NCBI RefSeq assembly: GCF_004027225.2 | Contig: NC_044301.2 | Coordinates: forward strand, 21,380,668 to 21,444,667 | Length of the DNA stretch: 64,000 bases | Source: Strigops habroptila | Lineage: Eukaryota > Chordata > Aves > Psittaciformes > Psittacidae | Direction of reading: 5' to 3' | In this document: piece after piece, positions 1 to 11,984 of the stretch | Layout of the letters: each line of letters begins with the position of its first letter | Position numbering within the stretch: position 1 is the stretch's first letter | Notes under the pieces: model-generated | What the model was told of the DNA's origin: nothing | The model's input: the letters and a program-made list of their open reading frames with translations, nothing else | Databases searched by the model: none | Made by a program: the position numbers and the translations under genes

Positions 1-26
1 AATGCAAAGGCAAGGCAAAGGCAATG

Positions 27-249
27 TGTTGCTGCGTTGCTTCAGCCAAGACTTGCAGAACTAAGCCAACCCCTGGCTTAGGGCTAGAAGATCACAGACA
101 CCAATATGGAGGATGACCAAATAGCGTTTTATTAAACAACAGCAGGTGCTTTATACCTTTCGGCCACACGGAAGTACCTGTTCTGACCCAATCAGAAGGG
201 CAGGTTAACAAATTTTACCTTTTATGGTATTGTCCAGCCTAGCCCCACA
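27..249 (-). mobile_element. Short retroviral LTR, 3' end of a truncated ERV
   Basis: On the minus strand the segment starts TGTGGGGCTAGG (249) and ends CGCAGCAACA (27), so it has TG...CA ends. A TATA-like TATAAAG lies near 150-156 and an AATAAAA polyadenylation signal at 127-133. Immediately upstream on the minus strand (250-265) is a purine-rich GCATGGAGAGGGGAAT, a typical polypurine tract, so this is the 3' LTR of an element whose internal part is lost after about 350. Its 223-bp length and layout resemble short avian alpharetrovirus-like LTRs (inference). Confidence 0.72.
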
Positions 250-351
250 ATTCCCCTCTCCATGCTATGGGGCTTGTGAGAGTACCTAGGGGGGGGCTCT
301 CTCTTTCCGTACATCGCGATATCTTCCGGCCGCCATACCTTAACTACCTAC
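250..351 (-). other. Polypurine tract and internal remnant of the ERV
   Basis: About 100 bp of non-repetitive sequence between the LTR and the GGCAAA array. The 250-265 segment is the polypurine tract; the remainder (including a run of eight G at about 289-296) carries no recognisable coding sequence. It ends abruptly where GGCAAA units begin, so the provirus is truncated there. Confidence 0.55.
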
Positions 352-1227
352 AGCAATGGCAAAGGCAATGGCAAGGCAAGGCAAATGCAAAGGCAATGGC
401 AAGGCAAGGCAAATGCAAAGGCAAGGCAAAGGCAATGGCAAGGCAAGGCAAAGGCAATGGCAAGGCAAAGGCAAAGGCAAGGCAAGGCAAGACAAGGCAA
501 GGCAAATGCAAAGGCAAAGGTAAAGACAAATGCAAAGGCAAGGCAAAGGCAAAGGCAAGGCAAGGCAAATGCAAAGGCAAAGGTAAAGGCAAAGGCAAAG
601 GCAAAGGCAAAGGCAAAGGCAAAGGCAAAGGCAAAGGGAAGGCAAAGGCAAAGGCAAAGGCAAAGGGAAGGCAAAGGCAAAGGCAAAGGCAAAGGCAAAG
701 ACAAAGGCAAAGACAAAGGCAAAGGCAAAGGCAAAGACTAAGGCAAAGGCAAAGACTAAGGCAAAGGCAAAGACTAAGGCAAAGGGAAGGCAAAGGCAAA
801 GACTAAGGCAAAGGGAAGGCAAATTCAAAGGCAAAGGCAAAGGCAAAGACTAAGGCAAAGACTAAGGCAAAGGCAAAGGCAAAGGCAAAGGCAAAGGCAA
901 AGGCAAAGGCAAAGGGAAGGCAAACTCAAAGGCAAAGGCAAAGGCAAAGGCAAAGGCAAAGGCAAAGGCAAAGGCAAAGGCAAAGGCAAAGGCAAAGGCA
1001 AAGGCAAAGGCAAAGGGAAGGCAAAGGCAAAGACTAAGGAAAAGGCAAGGCAAGGCAAAGGCAAAGACTAAGGAAAAGGCAAAGACTAAGGCAAAGGCAA
1101 GGCAAAGGCAAAGGCAAAGGCAAAGGCAAAGGTAAAGGCAAAGGCAAAGGCAAAGACAAAGGGAAGGCAAGGCAAATCATGTCAAGGCAAGTCAAGGTAA
1201 AGGCCACGGCCATGTAAGGCAAGGAAG

Positions 1228-4200
1228 GCTGAGGGGATCAGGTAGAGCCTAGGGAGCATGTTTGGGTGTTAGAGGGGAGGGTCGGGGGTTTCAGGAGGTG
1301 TGCCATGGGCGGCAGAGATCCCGAGGCAGGGGGGCCCTGTGTCCCTGGGGCAGCTCTCTGGTCCCAGGCCGTGGGGCCCCAGTCACCCAGCACTGGCTAA
1401 AGGATGGGCCCATGACCCCTGACCCCAGGGACCTGCTGGCCACCTGGGTGGTTCATATGCTCAGGACAGCTTCTGCCTCTGCTCAAAATACCTGCCAGAA
1501 ATGGGAGAGTGATGGCAGGTCATGTTGGCAAAGGCCAGGTGAGTGCAGGGGTTGTGCTTCTACTCCCTTGAGTCACCTTCTGCTCCCTGTTCAGGCATGC
1601 CTTATCTGTGAGGTGCAGCTCTCCTTAAGCCATGTTACTTCACTTCTGGTCTAGGGTAAACACTATCAGGCTGGATCAGTAGTTTAAATTTGATGTCTTC
1701 AGGGACACCCCAGAACTTAAAGGAGAAAGTAATAGTGATTCTGTAGGTGAGCACCTGCTGCACTACTGCCTTCCTGCTGGGGACCATGTGCAGGTGGTTT
1801 GGAAGAGATGCAGTCTCTGCTGCCTAATCTCTAGTTTTCTTGGATTTGTGGACAAAAAATGCTTCTGGACTCAATGCTTTTGCCTTCTGTTTTTGAGAAG
1901 GCTGAGAGTACTATCATTAGTGGTTTGGAGATGAAAACAGAGTGGGAAGAAATGGTAAAAACTTTCAAAGGGCTTTATCTCAGCTTAAAACAACACCAAA
2001 CCCTTTGTAGCATCTACAGGGTAATGTACAAAAGTTAGTCTGAATTGGCTTTAAAAGCAGAGTACTTCACTGAAAATTCACATGTTGCTGTTTGTTGGCT
2101 TTGCTTGTCTAAATTAAGCTCTGATTTTCCTCCAGGCATGTATGATTAAAGCATGTCTGCTATGTAGTCATAACATATAATGGCAAAGCCACCTTGGTGA
2201 GGTGTAGAGGCTTATCAGGCAGGAGAAGGGAATGATAACCTGGCTGCTTTTTTGCAGTGGACTGACAGCTAGATGCAGTGGCTTTCTGTGTAGCTTTTGG
2301 TATTTATATTATATTTATATTGGTATTGTAAAGCTGGCCACAATGTGTTTTGTTCTTTGGGTCCAGCATCATAACGCTTCATTCAGGATCTGGCTTGTGC
2401 TTTGAGTCTTGCCCCCAACTTTTACCTTAAGAGAGACTCTAAGGTATTTGTGACCGAATTAGGGAGTTGTCTTTTACTATGGTGGCTTGATCTGGCCTTT
2501 ACCATAGCCAGTTCTGCACTGCTTATAGCTTTTATAATGAAAAAATCTAGCTTCCACAGGACCATAAATGGATACTGGCTGCTTACTTCTTTGCTCACTG
2601 GTGTCTGCTGTTGGTATTCCAGCACTGTTTACAGAGGCCTCTGTCAAGTCCAGGAGCTGAAAGGCAGCTGCTGCTCTTGGGTCTTTGATACTCAATAGAG
2701 ACTTGAGGCCCCCAGTACGCTGGAAAGAAAGGTCTGTGGGACAGTGGGGTGGTGCCTGGTGGAAGCATGGAGCTTTGGTGCTACAGAGCAGTAGTGGTGT
2801 GAAGAATTATCAGCTGATGATCAACTGTTTGTTTTACTAGAGAGCCTGTAAGTCTGGGTGAGGTGAGGGACCAGTTGTGTCTTTAGTCACACACTTCTAC
2901 AAGAAGATACAAACTGTACTGTAGAGAGCTTATTGTAGAGGTGGGGAAGAGAAGACAATTGTATTGAGTGTGACTCTAACTCAGGAAGCTCTGAAATGGT
3001 GGAGCTATGAGCAGAATTAAGGTACTCAGATTCCTGTTCCAGAGTCAGTTCACAAGGCCAGGAGTTTTTCAGCTGGTACATGAGGATTTTTTGAGCAGCT
3101 GACTGCTTCCTCCTACATGCACACCACCACCCCACCCTGCCCCCAATGTTTGGGATCCCCAGCACTGGGCCAAACCTGTCATCTGGCATCTCAAATTCCT
3201 GAGAGTGCAGTGGAGCACAAAGCTATGGGCCCAGCTATCCCTGTTGAGCAAATAAAACTGGCAGGGTGGCAGGTGTATTTTGAAGAAAGCTTGTTACTCC
3301 ACTAGTTTTTGAAATCTTCCATGTTTGCCTGCACCTAAAAGTCTAGTACAAGAACCAGGGGACATCAAAGAAGTTAGAGCCAGGTCCAGAACAAACAAAT
3401 AGTGTTTCTTCATGCAAGAGGGAGCAGACCAGTGGAACTCCTTGACAAAGGTTGTCGTGGATGCAAGAAGGTTAAGTAGATTCAGGGGAAGACTGGGCAA
3501 AAATGTGGAAAAGCAATTTGCTGCTGATTTTTGAATAACAAAGCACTGTGGGTTTAGGAAGAGCCAAAACCAGCTGGAGGTTGGGACAGTACTTGCAGAA
3601 ACAGTGTGCCTTGTCACTTGTCTGTGTTCGTTATGGTTGTTGCTTAATGCTTTTCAGAGTTAAGGGTTAGAAAAATGTCTTTGAGATATTTACTCTGGTG
3701 TGAATGACCCTGTTTCAGAGCAGGGACACTGCATGGTGGTCAGTCTTCATCTTGGCATTCTCTGTGGCATCTGGCATCTGGGAGGTGCTCCCTGGGACAC
3801 CTTCAGTATTAAATGAGCCCAGAAAAACACTTTGCTTCCCCCCAGCAAGCCAGGTTTAGCAGTGCCCTGAATGTTACCTTGAGATTATATTTCACATTGC
3901 CCTTTCCAAGTCCTTGATCCCAGTCATGTCTTTTTCAAACATGAAAAAGATCTTCTCAGACCAGGGATGAAGAATAAGGTGACTGTTTTAACTGCGCCAG
4001 CATGGCTGATGCAGCACCCTGCTATGTACACCCCTTGCTGATATAGTGAGACTTGTAAGTGTAGATCAAGGCCTAATTTATTCACAAAAAATGCACTTTA
4101 CCCCACTGCAATCAGTTGAGTGACAGGGGAACAATGTGCAGCTGATCAGAGCCAAGAGTGTTTGTCTTGTTTAAAAGTTACAGTTGTCTGATAAACTGTT

Positions 4201-7200
4201 CTGCTTTAGAGCATTGATTGCTGTAGCTGCAGCTATCAGGCTTTCAGTGGGTAATGCTTCCTCTTGATCCTGTGTAGTCACTGAAGCAGTGTCTAACTGT
4301 TGCCTTTTCTGGCCTTTGGTCACAGATTATTTGAACAGGATTGATGAATATCCATCAGTGTTACCTTGGGAGTGATTGTGTAATCCTGAAGAAGCCTCAC
4401 TGCTAAGAGATTGTTGAAGTTTGCTTCATGATTCCTGCAAACTAGGTACAGCAGGTTGGCCATTAGCTAGCCAACTCGCAATCTGTATGTTGTTTGACAC
4501 ATAGATCACTTTAAAGTTCCAATTTATTTACTGTGTAATAGGAGTAACAATTAAGATACTTAACCACAGAGCAAAATTTTACTGAAGTCTGAGAACATGA
4601 ACAAAATGCAGGTGATATGCAAAGACAGCAACTGAAATATCATAGGGGTTTCTGAGAGGCTGTAATCTCTTGTGCTTCAGAAAGCTTGTAAGTGACTGAA
4701 ATTATTTGAAAGCTGAGATAGCCTATGGCAATAGTGTAATTTTCTCCCAAATTGAGGTAGCTGGACCACCAGAATGTTATTACTTCTGATTGCAGTAGTC
4801 TAGAAAAGCAAGGGTAGGCTATGGCTAGAGTAAAAAAGGCTGGCTGCTCAGGTAGGTGTGAATGATGAGTGAGGAACTGGAAGAAGGCAGACTCTCTGAG
4901 GTCTGGTTCGGTCACACATGCACCCTCACAATCTGTAATTGACTTATTTTCACAAGCATTCTAGTGATAGAGGAACATGGTTTATCTTCAGTTTTAAACA
5001 CAACTAGAAGAGTTTGGAGATATGTGTTTCTTCAGTGTATACACTTTTGTTTGTTGCCTGAGTCCACAAGACACAGCAGCCACCACAGCTTTGTGTCTTG
5101 GCATGTGCTGCTGCTTCTGATGACTGTGAGAAATGTGACTAGAAATCTATTTGAATTGGTTTCCAAGTGGAATGAGCCTGACTTGTGACAACTCTAACCC
5201 AAATTGGTCAGTTGGTTTCAAGTATAATGTTCTTCAAACTGTTTCAAAGGAAGAAAATATTCTACCACTGACAGCTTCTCATTAAAGTTATATGGTTCTA
5301 ACAGAGCATTATCATTGAGATGGAAGTGGAGGGATGTATCAGATGGTTGTTTACACCAAAGAGGCAGCAAGTTTGAATACCCTTCTTTGTCCTTCGGCAT
5401 GTTTGAGTCCTGTGTACTCTGGTGTATCTGAAACCAAAACTCTGAGGCAGAAGGAGGAATGTCAAAGATCTGGTTTTGCTCATGCCAACTTGTTCCAGCT
5501 TTGCAGAGATGTTTTCAGGGAAACCTGTTCCATGTCTTAAAACAAGCTTTGAAGGATGTGTGGTTGATGAACACCGTTTGTGTCTAGGTGTACCTGCTTG
5601 TCCTTGTTTTCTGGCTTGTATGGTATTGGCACCTTGTTATTGCATAGTGATACTCTTCCCCAGTATTAGAGAAATAAGCCAGGAAAGGGCTTGGAATGAA
5701 AGCTGTTGCAACCTGATGATCTTGTGTCTTACCTGATCCATCAATCCAATTAGTTTTGTAGAGCTTAGTGCTGCTTCAGAGCTCATTTGTAGTCTGCAGT
5801 GGGTCTGTAGCAGCAGTTGCCAGGCAGACGTATGCAGACAGGCACTTGGGAGTTTGTGAAAAGGTGGTTGGCTCTTGGCTCTCGCCTTACTGCAGTGCTA
5901 TGCTCTCACAGGCCTTTGCTGCATGCTTATGGTTCTGACTTGCTGCTGCTTTTTGCTTGCTCCATATCCCTTCTAAAGGCTACACAGATAAAGCATCTTC
6001 TGAGGTCTCATGAATAAATACAGCCCTGCTGGCTGAACACCGGAGATGAACTATGTGAGCTGCTAATTAGGGAGTGAGTCATCAAGGGCAAACTTTGCCA
6101 CCTTGGAGCATTGGTAACATTTAAAGTGAGCTTGGAGTGAATATGGGGCTGCATGGCTCCCTGCTCTGCTGTTCTTCTCTGGACCCAGTTTGGAGAACTC
6201 GATTGAAAGATCACACTGAAATGGTGCTTTTGAGAGCACCTCTTGTAGCTGTGAGTGCTGCAGAGCATGAGGATGTCTTGGGTTTCCTCTCCCCCCTCTA
6301 AGTCTCCTGACTGTGGCAAGAGCAGGCTGGCCTCCCTTTGGTACCACCTGGGCCAGGGACTCTTAAGCTGGTGATGGCTGTTGTGTTTTTACTTTGCAAT
6401 GACAGGGTTCTCCCTGTAGAACTGCTTTCTCTGCTCAGTGGTGTTGGTCATACCCTTCCAGAACTGGTGCTTCAGAACTATTAATGTTGCTGTCAATGTG
6501 TACTTTATTGTGTGCTGAAGGCTCCAGTGACAAGGAGGTTCCAGTTCTGTTACTGTTGTTGAGGAAGACTTCTGAGGACTGGCACTTGGGCCCACCTCTC
6601 TTGCTCTTGTTTGCTTTTGTCTGTTTCTCTTCAGAAACAGACATTTTTCAGCCATTGTTTCCTCTGGAAGTACTCCACTCCCCCACTCTCCCCCCCCCCT
6701 CCAGGTTTGCAACACTTCCAGTTTTCATGTTTTCCTGCAGTCCTGTGTAAATAGTCTGGGGTTACATTTGCTCAGGTATGACAAGGTAAGAATTGTCTGG
6801 TTGCAGTTGTGGCTGTCTAGACTAGGGAGTCCTTTCAGAAAGATGATATGCTGGAGTTTTTCTTTTGGCTTGGGGATTACAGCAAAGGACAGATGTGTGT
6901 GAATAAATAATTTTTTCCTATTTGTGGATTTAGCAAGTGCATAGAAAGGCCTCAGACCCAAAGAGGAGTAAGCTTTACCTTTCTTCTTGTCTCTATGTGC
7001 AAAGACTGAATGCCACCAAAAGCCAATATTCACTGCATGTTCCCTGTTACTGCTGGTCTAGTCCCTGATCTGATTCTCTCTAAGATCAAGTGAGCCTGAG
7101 GGTTGGTGTGGGAGAAACAGCAGCAAGACTTGTAGCCAGGCATGGAGGGCATGAGCAGAGTGGAGCCTCAGTGGTTTTACAGCTAAGGCAATCTAATAAC

Positions 7201-7511
7201 TGCTAACCAAACTGTGTCCTAGGACTGCAGACTTTGCCCTTTGTGGCTGCTGAGAAAGAGCCATGTTGATTTTGTTATGTGCCTGGACAATAAAGGGATT
7301 TATTCAGAATAAAGAGCTCTGAAAATAGGTTTGCAGGGTTGGCTGCAGCAACTCACTGGAGTAAACAACTGGACTGGTTTTGTGTCCATACTGAGTATGC
7401 TTGGTATGAAGCATGATAGCCAAGTGGGAATATTTAGACTTCTGGCAGCAAAAACAAGCTGAAGGAAGAGGAGCAATGACAACTGTTGTGTCTGTGGGAA
7501 GGAAAAGGATA
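1228..7511. other. Gene-free stretch, probably CYB5B intron 1
   Basis: About 6.3 kb of AT-moderate single-copy-looking sequence. I see no exon, RNA gene or recognisable mobile element in it. Short open frames (for example 1262-1654 and 2402-2698) look like chance. Because the next CYB5B exon begins with the codons that follow exon 1 in the cytochrome b5 family, this stretch is most simply part of the first CYB5B intron, with exon 1 off the left edge. Confidence 0.5.
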
Positions 7512-8133
7512 TATCATGGTTTAAGCCCAGCCGGTAACTCAGAACCACGCAGCCGCTCACTCACTCCCCCCCTCTTCTTCCCCCCCCAGTCCCAGAGGGA
7601 TGGGGAGGAGAACCAAAAGAATGTAACTCCCACGGGTTGAGATAAGAACAGTCCAGTAACTAAGGTATAATACAAAACCACTACTACTACCACTAATAAT
7701 AATACTGATAAGGGAAATAACAAGGGGAGAGAATATAAAACTAAAAGGGGAAAAGGAAAAGAAAACAATAAACACAAGTGATGCACAATACATTTGCTCA
7801 CCACCCACTGACTGATACCCAGCCCTACACGAGCAGCGATCTGGGCCTTCCGGGTAACTCCCCCCAGTTACTGGGCATGACGTGCTGTGGTATGGAATAC
7901 CCCTTTGGCTACTTTGGGTCAGGTGTCCTGTCTCTGCTTCCTCCCGGCTTCCAGTGCCCCTCCACACTGGCAGAGCATGAGACCGAAAAGTCCTTGATCA
8001 GAGTAAGCATTACTTAGCAACAACTAAAAACATCGATGTGTTATCAGTGTTGTTCTCAGACTAATGTCGAAAACACAGCACTGCACCAGCTCTAAGAAGG
8101 AGAAAAATAACTGCTACAGCTGAACCCAGGACA
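7512..8133 (-). mobile_element. Solo LTR, ERVL-type family of this window
   Basis: The sequence matches the other copies of this LTR (28115, 29322, 36610, 37692, 54692): minus-strand start TGTCCTGGGTTCAGC (8133) and end GGCTTAAACCATGATA (7512; intact copies end in ACGACA or ACAACA). It carries the family's purine-rich 3' part and AT-rich (ATT)n segment. No matching 5-bp target duplication is visible (GGATA on the left, CAGAG on the right). No internal sequence is attached, so it is a solo LTR. Confidence 0.85.
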
Positions 8134-9364
8134 CAGAGAAAAGCAGGTATGTTAGTCCTTTGATCTGAAATTTAACCTCTCAAGTTCCAGGCTTATAGCT
8201 GTTGGGTGCATTTCAGGCAGCAGTAAGTCTCATCTCAACTAGCACATTTAGTGCTTGTTGCCTGATGCTGTAGAAAACTGGGTTAGTCCCTGTGTGTGCA
8301 CTCAGAAGCCAGACCACTTTATTGGTTTGACTGGATTAACTGATAGTTTAAAGTGAACTCATTGTTCACGCTCACACTGTAAAGACATTGAACTTTGCTG
8401 GCTTTGTGGTTAGCACTTTCCATTGCCAGCCTGTTCCTGGAATTATGGTATTGACAGTGCTAGAGAAGAGCCTAACCCATCAAGGAGAACAGAATTGCAC
8501 CAGGGTTCTGTGTCAGTTCATACTACTTGGTCTGACAGTTGTCTGTGACTGCCACCGCAGAAATGTCAAGTGTTGTTATGGAGCATCCTGTGGATTTGGT
8601 ACTTTTGTTGTTATAGCCTCTGAATCTGAAATCAGTTTGTGATGTCAAACTGATAATTTTTCATGACACTTTTTTTCTCTCCCTGGTCATTGAGTGGTTG
8701 GTTGTACCACTGGATCAAGTGCAGTATTGTTTGGGCTACACTAGAGTCATAGCTTCTTGTGCCACTAGAAAACATGATGCACTACTACTCTGTTCTTTTC
8801 CATTCATTTGGCTGTCAGACAAATGCTAATTTTTTTTTTTTTTTTTTTTTGGTAGTATCTGAAGAAGTAGGATATCCTTTCCTGGTGACTGTGAAGACAG
8901 TGTTGTGCTTCACTAGCAGCTGAACTGCCTCAGGACAGTTCTTGAGAAAATCATGCAGGAGAGGCTCCTCTGCAAGCAAGGGAGTCTGATTTATGCAGCA
9001 AAGCCCATGAAGAGCTACATGAGGATATCCTTTCTTCTGTATTGTTTTCTTGCCCAAATCCATTATGGAATCACAGAAGGGATAGCTTGGCTGTGGAAGA
9101 CAAAGCTGCGCTTCCTGTGTATGTTGGATTTACCTCTTTGGAAAGAATTTTTATTATGGAAGGTATTTCTTAGGCTGTGCAGCACATGTTGTTCTCTGTG
9201 AATTCCTAAAGGAGAGGTTGGACAATTGAATCTTTGGAAGATTTTATTGATGTTGGTTTGAGGCATCTGTGATGAATGCAAGAAAGGAAGGCAGGCAGGC
9301 TGCTGACACTCTTGTACTTTTTTTTGCATCTAGCCCTTTGCTCACCTGAAGTCTTCTCTTCCAG
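8134..9364. other. Intron sequence with a 21-bp T run
   Basis: Non-coding sequence between the solo LTR and CYB5B exon 2. It contains a T21 run at 8830-8850. Just before the exon lies a pyrimidine-rich acceptor tract (about 9345-9362). Nothing else is recognisable. Confidence 0.6.
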
Positions 9365-9493
9365 CATCCAGGTGGAGAAGAGGCTTTGCTTGAACAAGTT
9401 GGTAGAGATGCCACAGAGAGCTTTGAAGATGTTGGGCATTCCTCAGATGCCAGGGAAATGCTCAAGCAGTACTACATAGGGGACATCCACCTG
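9365..9493 (+). CDS. CYB5B: CYB5B exon 2: cytochrome b5 haem-binding core
   Basis: 43 codons, phase 0 at both ends, reading [20 protein letters not shown] and on to [25 protein letters not shown]5B is the tail-anchored cytochrome b5 of the outer mitochondrial membrane. It passes electrons from NADH-cytochrome b5 reductase to acceptors including the mARC amidoxime-reducing system. This exon carries both axial haem ligands of the family: the His of HPGG (first residue) and the His of VGHS. The KQYYIGDIH stretch is typical of the B paralogue rather than CYB5A. The acceptor (TTCTCTTCCAG at 9354-9364) lies exactly where the cytochrome b5 family has an exon boundary, so this is a genuine exon and not a processed copy. 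The donor is unusual: CTG|GCAAGG, a GC donor, where the family normally has Pro (CCx) and GT. The + strand gene lies upstream of NFAT5, as in mammals. Confidence 0.93.
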
Positions 9494-10022
9494 GCAAGGA
9501 CCAGCTGGCTGTCACAGACTCTTTCAAACACAGGATAGGACTGTGTGAAAGTGCGATTCTCCTTTGTGTAACCCACTGAACACATACACCAAGATGTCTT
9601 GTGAAATAAGTAGTTAAGGGGTTTAGGCAGTCTCTGTGTTGTCCAGGATCTCTGTTGAGGAAATAAAACTAAATTAGTCTTCCCACCATTTAAAACAGAT
9701 TTCTCACTACAATTAAATCAAGAGCACTTAAATAATGTAATCCAATCAATTTCCTCCTTTAGCTGGTGGTACCATAACTTTGCCTTGCCTTGTAATTTAG
9801 AGTTCAGGAGGGTGAGAGATCACAGGGGCATGGCACAAACACCAGCTTCCTGCCTGCTGAAACGACTGTGCCTTTGGGTGCTGAAGGAATGACTCCTTTG
9901 AAACCTGAGTCCAGGCAATTGCCCCTATGATGACTGTGTACAGAACAATTCCCTGGTAAAGACTGCAGGTTTCTCTTGAAGTCAGTGCTTATCTCTTTTC
10001 TTCTGTTTTTTCCTTTTGACAG
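9494..10022 (+). other. CYB5B intron with GC-AG ends
   Basis: A 529-bp intron. It starts GCAAGG after exon 2 and ends TTTTGACAG before the next exon. The phase-0 junction is consistent on both sides. No GT lies at a position that would keep the reading frame and the family's length. Confidence 0.7.
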
Positions 10023-10049
10023 CATGATTGTAAAAAAGAAGGTTCCAAG
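10023..10049 (+). CDS. CYB5B: CYB5B exon 3: 27-nt linker micro-exon
   Basis: Nine codons (HDCKKEGSK) between a good acceptor (TCCTTTTGACAG) and a consensus donor (AAG|GTAAGC). The known CYB5B sequence has a short linker after the haem domain that ends in GSK. This micro-exon matches it in position, phase (0/0), approximate length and the terminal Gly-Ser-Lys. It forms the start of the flexible linker between the haem domain and the C-terminal membrane anchor. It is too short to be found by open-frame length; the call rests on splice sites, phase and order. Confidence 0.8.
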
Positions 10050-11894
10050 GTAAGCTATTAGTATTCTTTTCTGTTTTAATTTAATGCTGTGGAAATGATA
10101 TGCTCATAAAAATCAAACAAAAGTTGTCACATGCCTTTTAGATTTTTTTTCTTGTGGAGCTTGTGGCTTTCTGTTTACACAAACTAAAGTAATGAATAAA
10201 TCTTCTAAGCAAATTATGTTTGTTTTTTGTTCTGAAGCTCAGCAGTCACCTTGGTGTGAAATTGGAAGGGTTTTTTGTGCCCTGACATCAGCAATGTTAT
10301 TTCCACACCTTGAGCCACAGACTGGTTTTTTGCATCACTTGCTATGTCCTGACCACTGAGATGTTGGTGGTGTTACATTCAAGCCAGGAGACAGGCACAG
10401 CCACCATGGGGTTGGCTGTAAAACAAGAATTCTGTTAACTGCCCTAGTAATCATTGGTGTTGCTTAAAACTTGGGTATTCCTGGATTAGAACAGGGCACA
10501 GTGTTGCAAAAATACCTTTGAAATGGATGGGGAGGGGGAAATGTTAATAAATAGAATCCCGTAGGAGAGGTAAACATGTGCCTTGCAGCTGGCTTCTCTT
10601 CTTGCTTGGCTTGAAGGCTTGGACCAGGCATAGCTCTGCCTTCAACGCTTTCATTAGCTGCTGTTCAAAGCAGGGCCACTTGCAGAGTAGCAGGAATCAA
10701 GAAGGAAAGTGTCAACAGAGGGAGTGGTGGCTGAAGCCCTTGGGAGTGTTTGCTTGCTCTAGTAATGGAATAATTGAGGCTGAGTGAGGCCTAGGCTTAG
10801 TTATAACATGGGGCTGCATAATTATGCATATATTTGCCTTAAAATTTATTGCTTGGTTCAACTGTTTCATAAACAGGATCATAAAATAAATATGCATAGA
10901 AATAGGTAGTAATCTGAGTAGCTCCCTTTGTTTAAGTTAAGTCCCTGAGTTAAATACTTTGGGGTTTTTTTTTCCTCTTCTGAGGAGAAAGTCCAGTGAG
11001 TGATGTACTGCTAAGGCCTTTCTTCAGTGTACAACATCTGTTTCAAAAGCAAGCCCAAGTATAACTTTAAAACAGCAGCAAGAGGTAGAAGTCAGTAATA
11101 TGAAAATAAATAGGGGGGAGCAACAAAGAAGCTGTACTTGTATACTCTTGTGATGCAGCGCAAGGGGTGGCTCCCCACAGGTAAGTGTCAATGTTTAGCA
11201 GCCACTGAATGTATTATGGCAGAAGAGCAAGCACTAAGGCTCTCAAGAAATGGAGATAATTCTGTTCAGGATGGGCAGGTAAGGTGATTTTTTTGGTTGG
11301 TAGGTATTGATTGGTTGGTAGGAGAGCAGCAACAACCATTGAGGCTGTAGAGTTGATGAAAGCCCAAGTGAGAATTGCAGGTGACTGGAAGGAGGATTTA
11401 AATTCTCAAGAGTTTTATGAAAGAAGTATGAAAATTTGGAAATGGGTTGTGTGCAAGGGAGGAGCTGATGAGAACATTGTGGTTGTATGCTTCAGTGGTC
11501 AGGGAGCAGGATAGCAAATGGGAACATGGGCAGGGGTTTGGAGAGGGGATCATGCTGAAAGGATGGTCTGTATCGGAGCACAGGTCATCATCTCTAGTGT
11601 TTAAAAGGAACAGGCTGCTTTGCAAGGTAATGAGCAAGACCTTTTCTTGTGAGGGGTGCAAGTTCCAGTGTGAAGTTGGTAACTAGATGGGAGGGATTGG
11701 ATTAATGGAAAGAATGCGGAGGCGAGGACAATGGCAAACAGCCCCAGAAACATCTGTGCTTGTGACAGGGTGTTTGGGAGAGGAGGGGAGGATTATTTTT
11801 CCTCAGTGTTTGTAATTTCATGTTCAGTCTTGTAGTCTGATTAGCACATGTCTGTTTCCTTTTTCCCCTGCTAACTCTCGATTTCTTCCTTCAG
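10050..11894 (+). other. CYB5B intron 3
   Basis: 1.85 kb of non-coding sequence starting GTAAGC and ending in a strong pyrimidine tract plus CAG (TTTCTTCCTTCAG at 11882-11894). No mobile element or gene was recognised in it. Confidence 0.6.
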
Positions 11895-11926
11895 AATCAA
11901 AGTATGACATCCTCAGGCCAATCAAG
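11895..11926 (+). CDS. CYB5B: CYB5B exon 4: second linker exon (probable)
   Basis: 32 nt after a very good acceptor, followed by AAG|GTATAG. It reads NQSMTSSGQS plus two bases (phase 2). In the cytochrome b5 family the equivalent exon is about 10 codons of polar, Ser/Thr-rich linker directly before the exon for the C-terminal membrane anchor, so length, composition and order fit. Residue-level conservation is weak, as expected for the linker. If the donor were not used, the frame would run on to a stop 10 codons later (11955-11957) without a membrane anchor. The next exon (a Trp-rich transmembrane segment and short charged tail) was not found downstream. Confidence 0.68.
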
Positions 11927-11984
11927 GTATAGTATCCTGTTAAGAGTAAGAAATTGAGGAGTTAGGACTCTCCCTTTGTAGAAC

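Larger units (their letters stand above)
1..1227. repeat. GGCAAA-type satellite / minisatellite
   Basis: Tandem hexamers GGCAAA, interspersed with GGCAA, GGCAAATGCAAA, GACAAA, GACTAA and GGGAA variants, fill 352-1227 and also positions 1-24, so the array runs off the left edge of the window. It is most regular around 590-650 and 920-1010 and decays to the right (1170-1227). A retroviral LTR with a short internal tail (about 25-350) sits inside it. Open frames run through it on both strands only because the unit has no stop codon; they are not genes. Confidence 0.93.

Noticed and set aside
267..1222. Several long open frames on both strands (Lys/Gly/Gln-rich on +, Leu/Pro/Cys/Ala/Phe-rich on -)
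   Set aside because: They arise from the GGCAAA hexamer, which has no stop codon in several frames. No real protein composition and no start context.
352..1227. Possible CRISPR-like or telomere-like array
   Set aside because: Units are contiguous 5-6-mers without spacers, and the unit is not TTAGGG. The genome is vertebrate.
2402..2698. A 98-codon frame with a hydrophobic stretch
   Set aside because: No family resemblance, no regulatory context and AT-moderate sequence. Consistent with chance.
9365..11926. A processed CYB5B pseudogene
   Set aside because: Exon pieces are separated by introns with acceptor and donor sites at family-typical places and in consistent phase. The open frame is intact.
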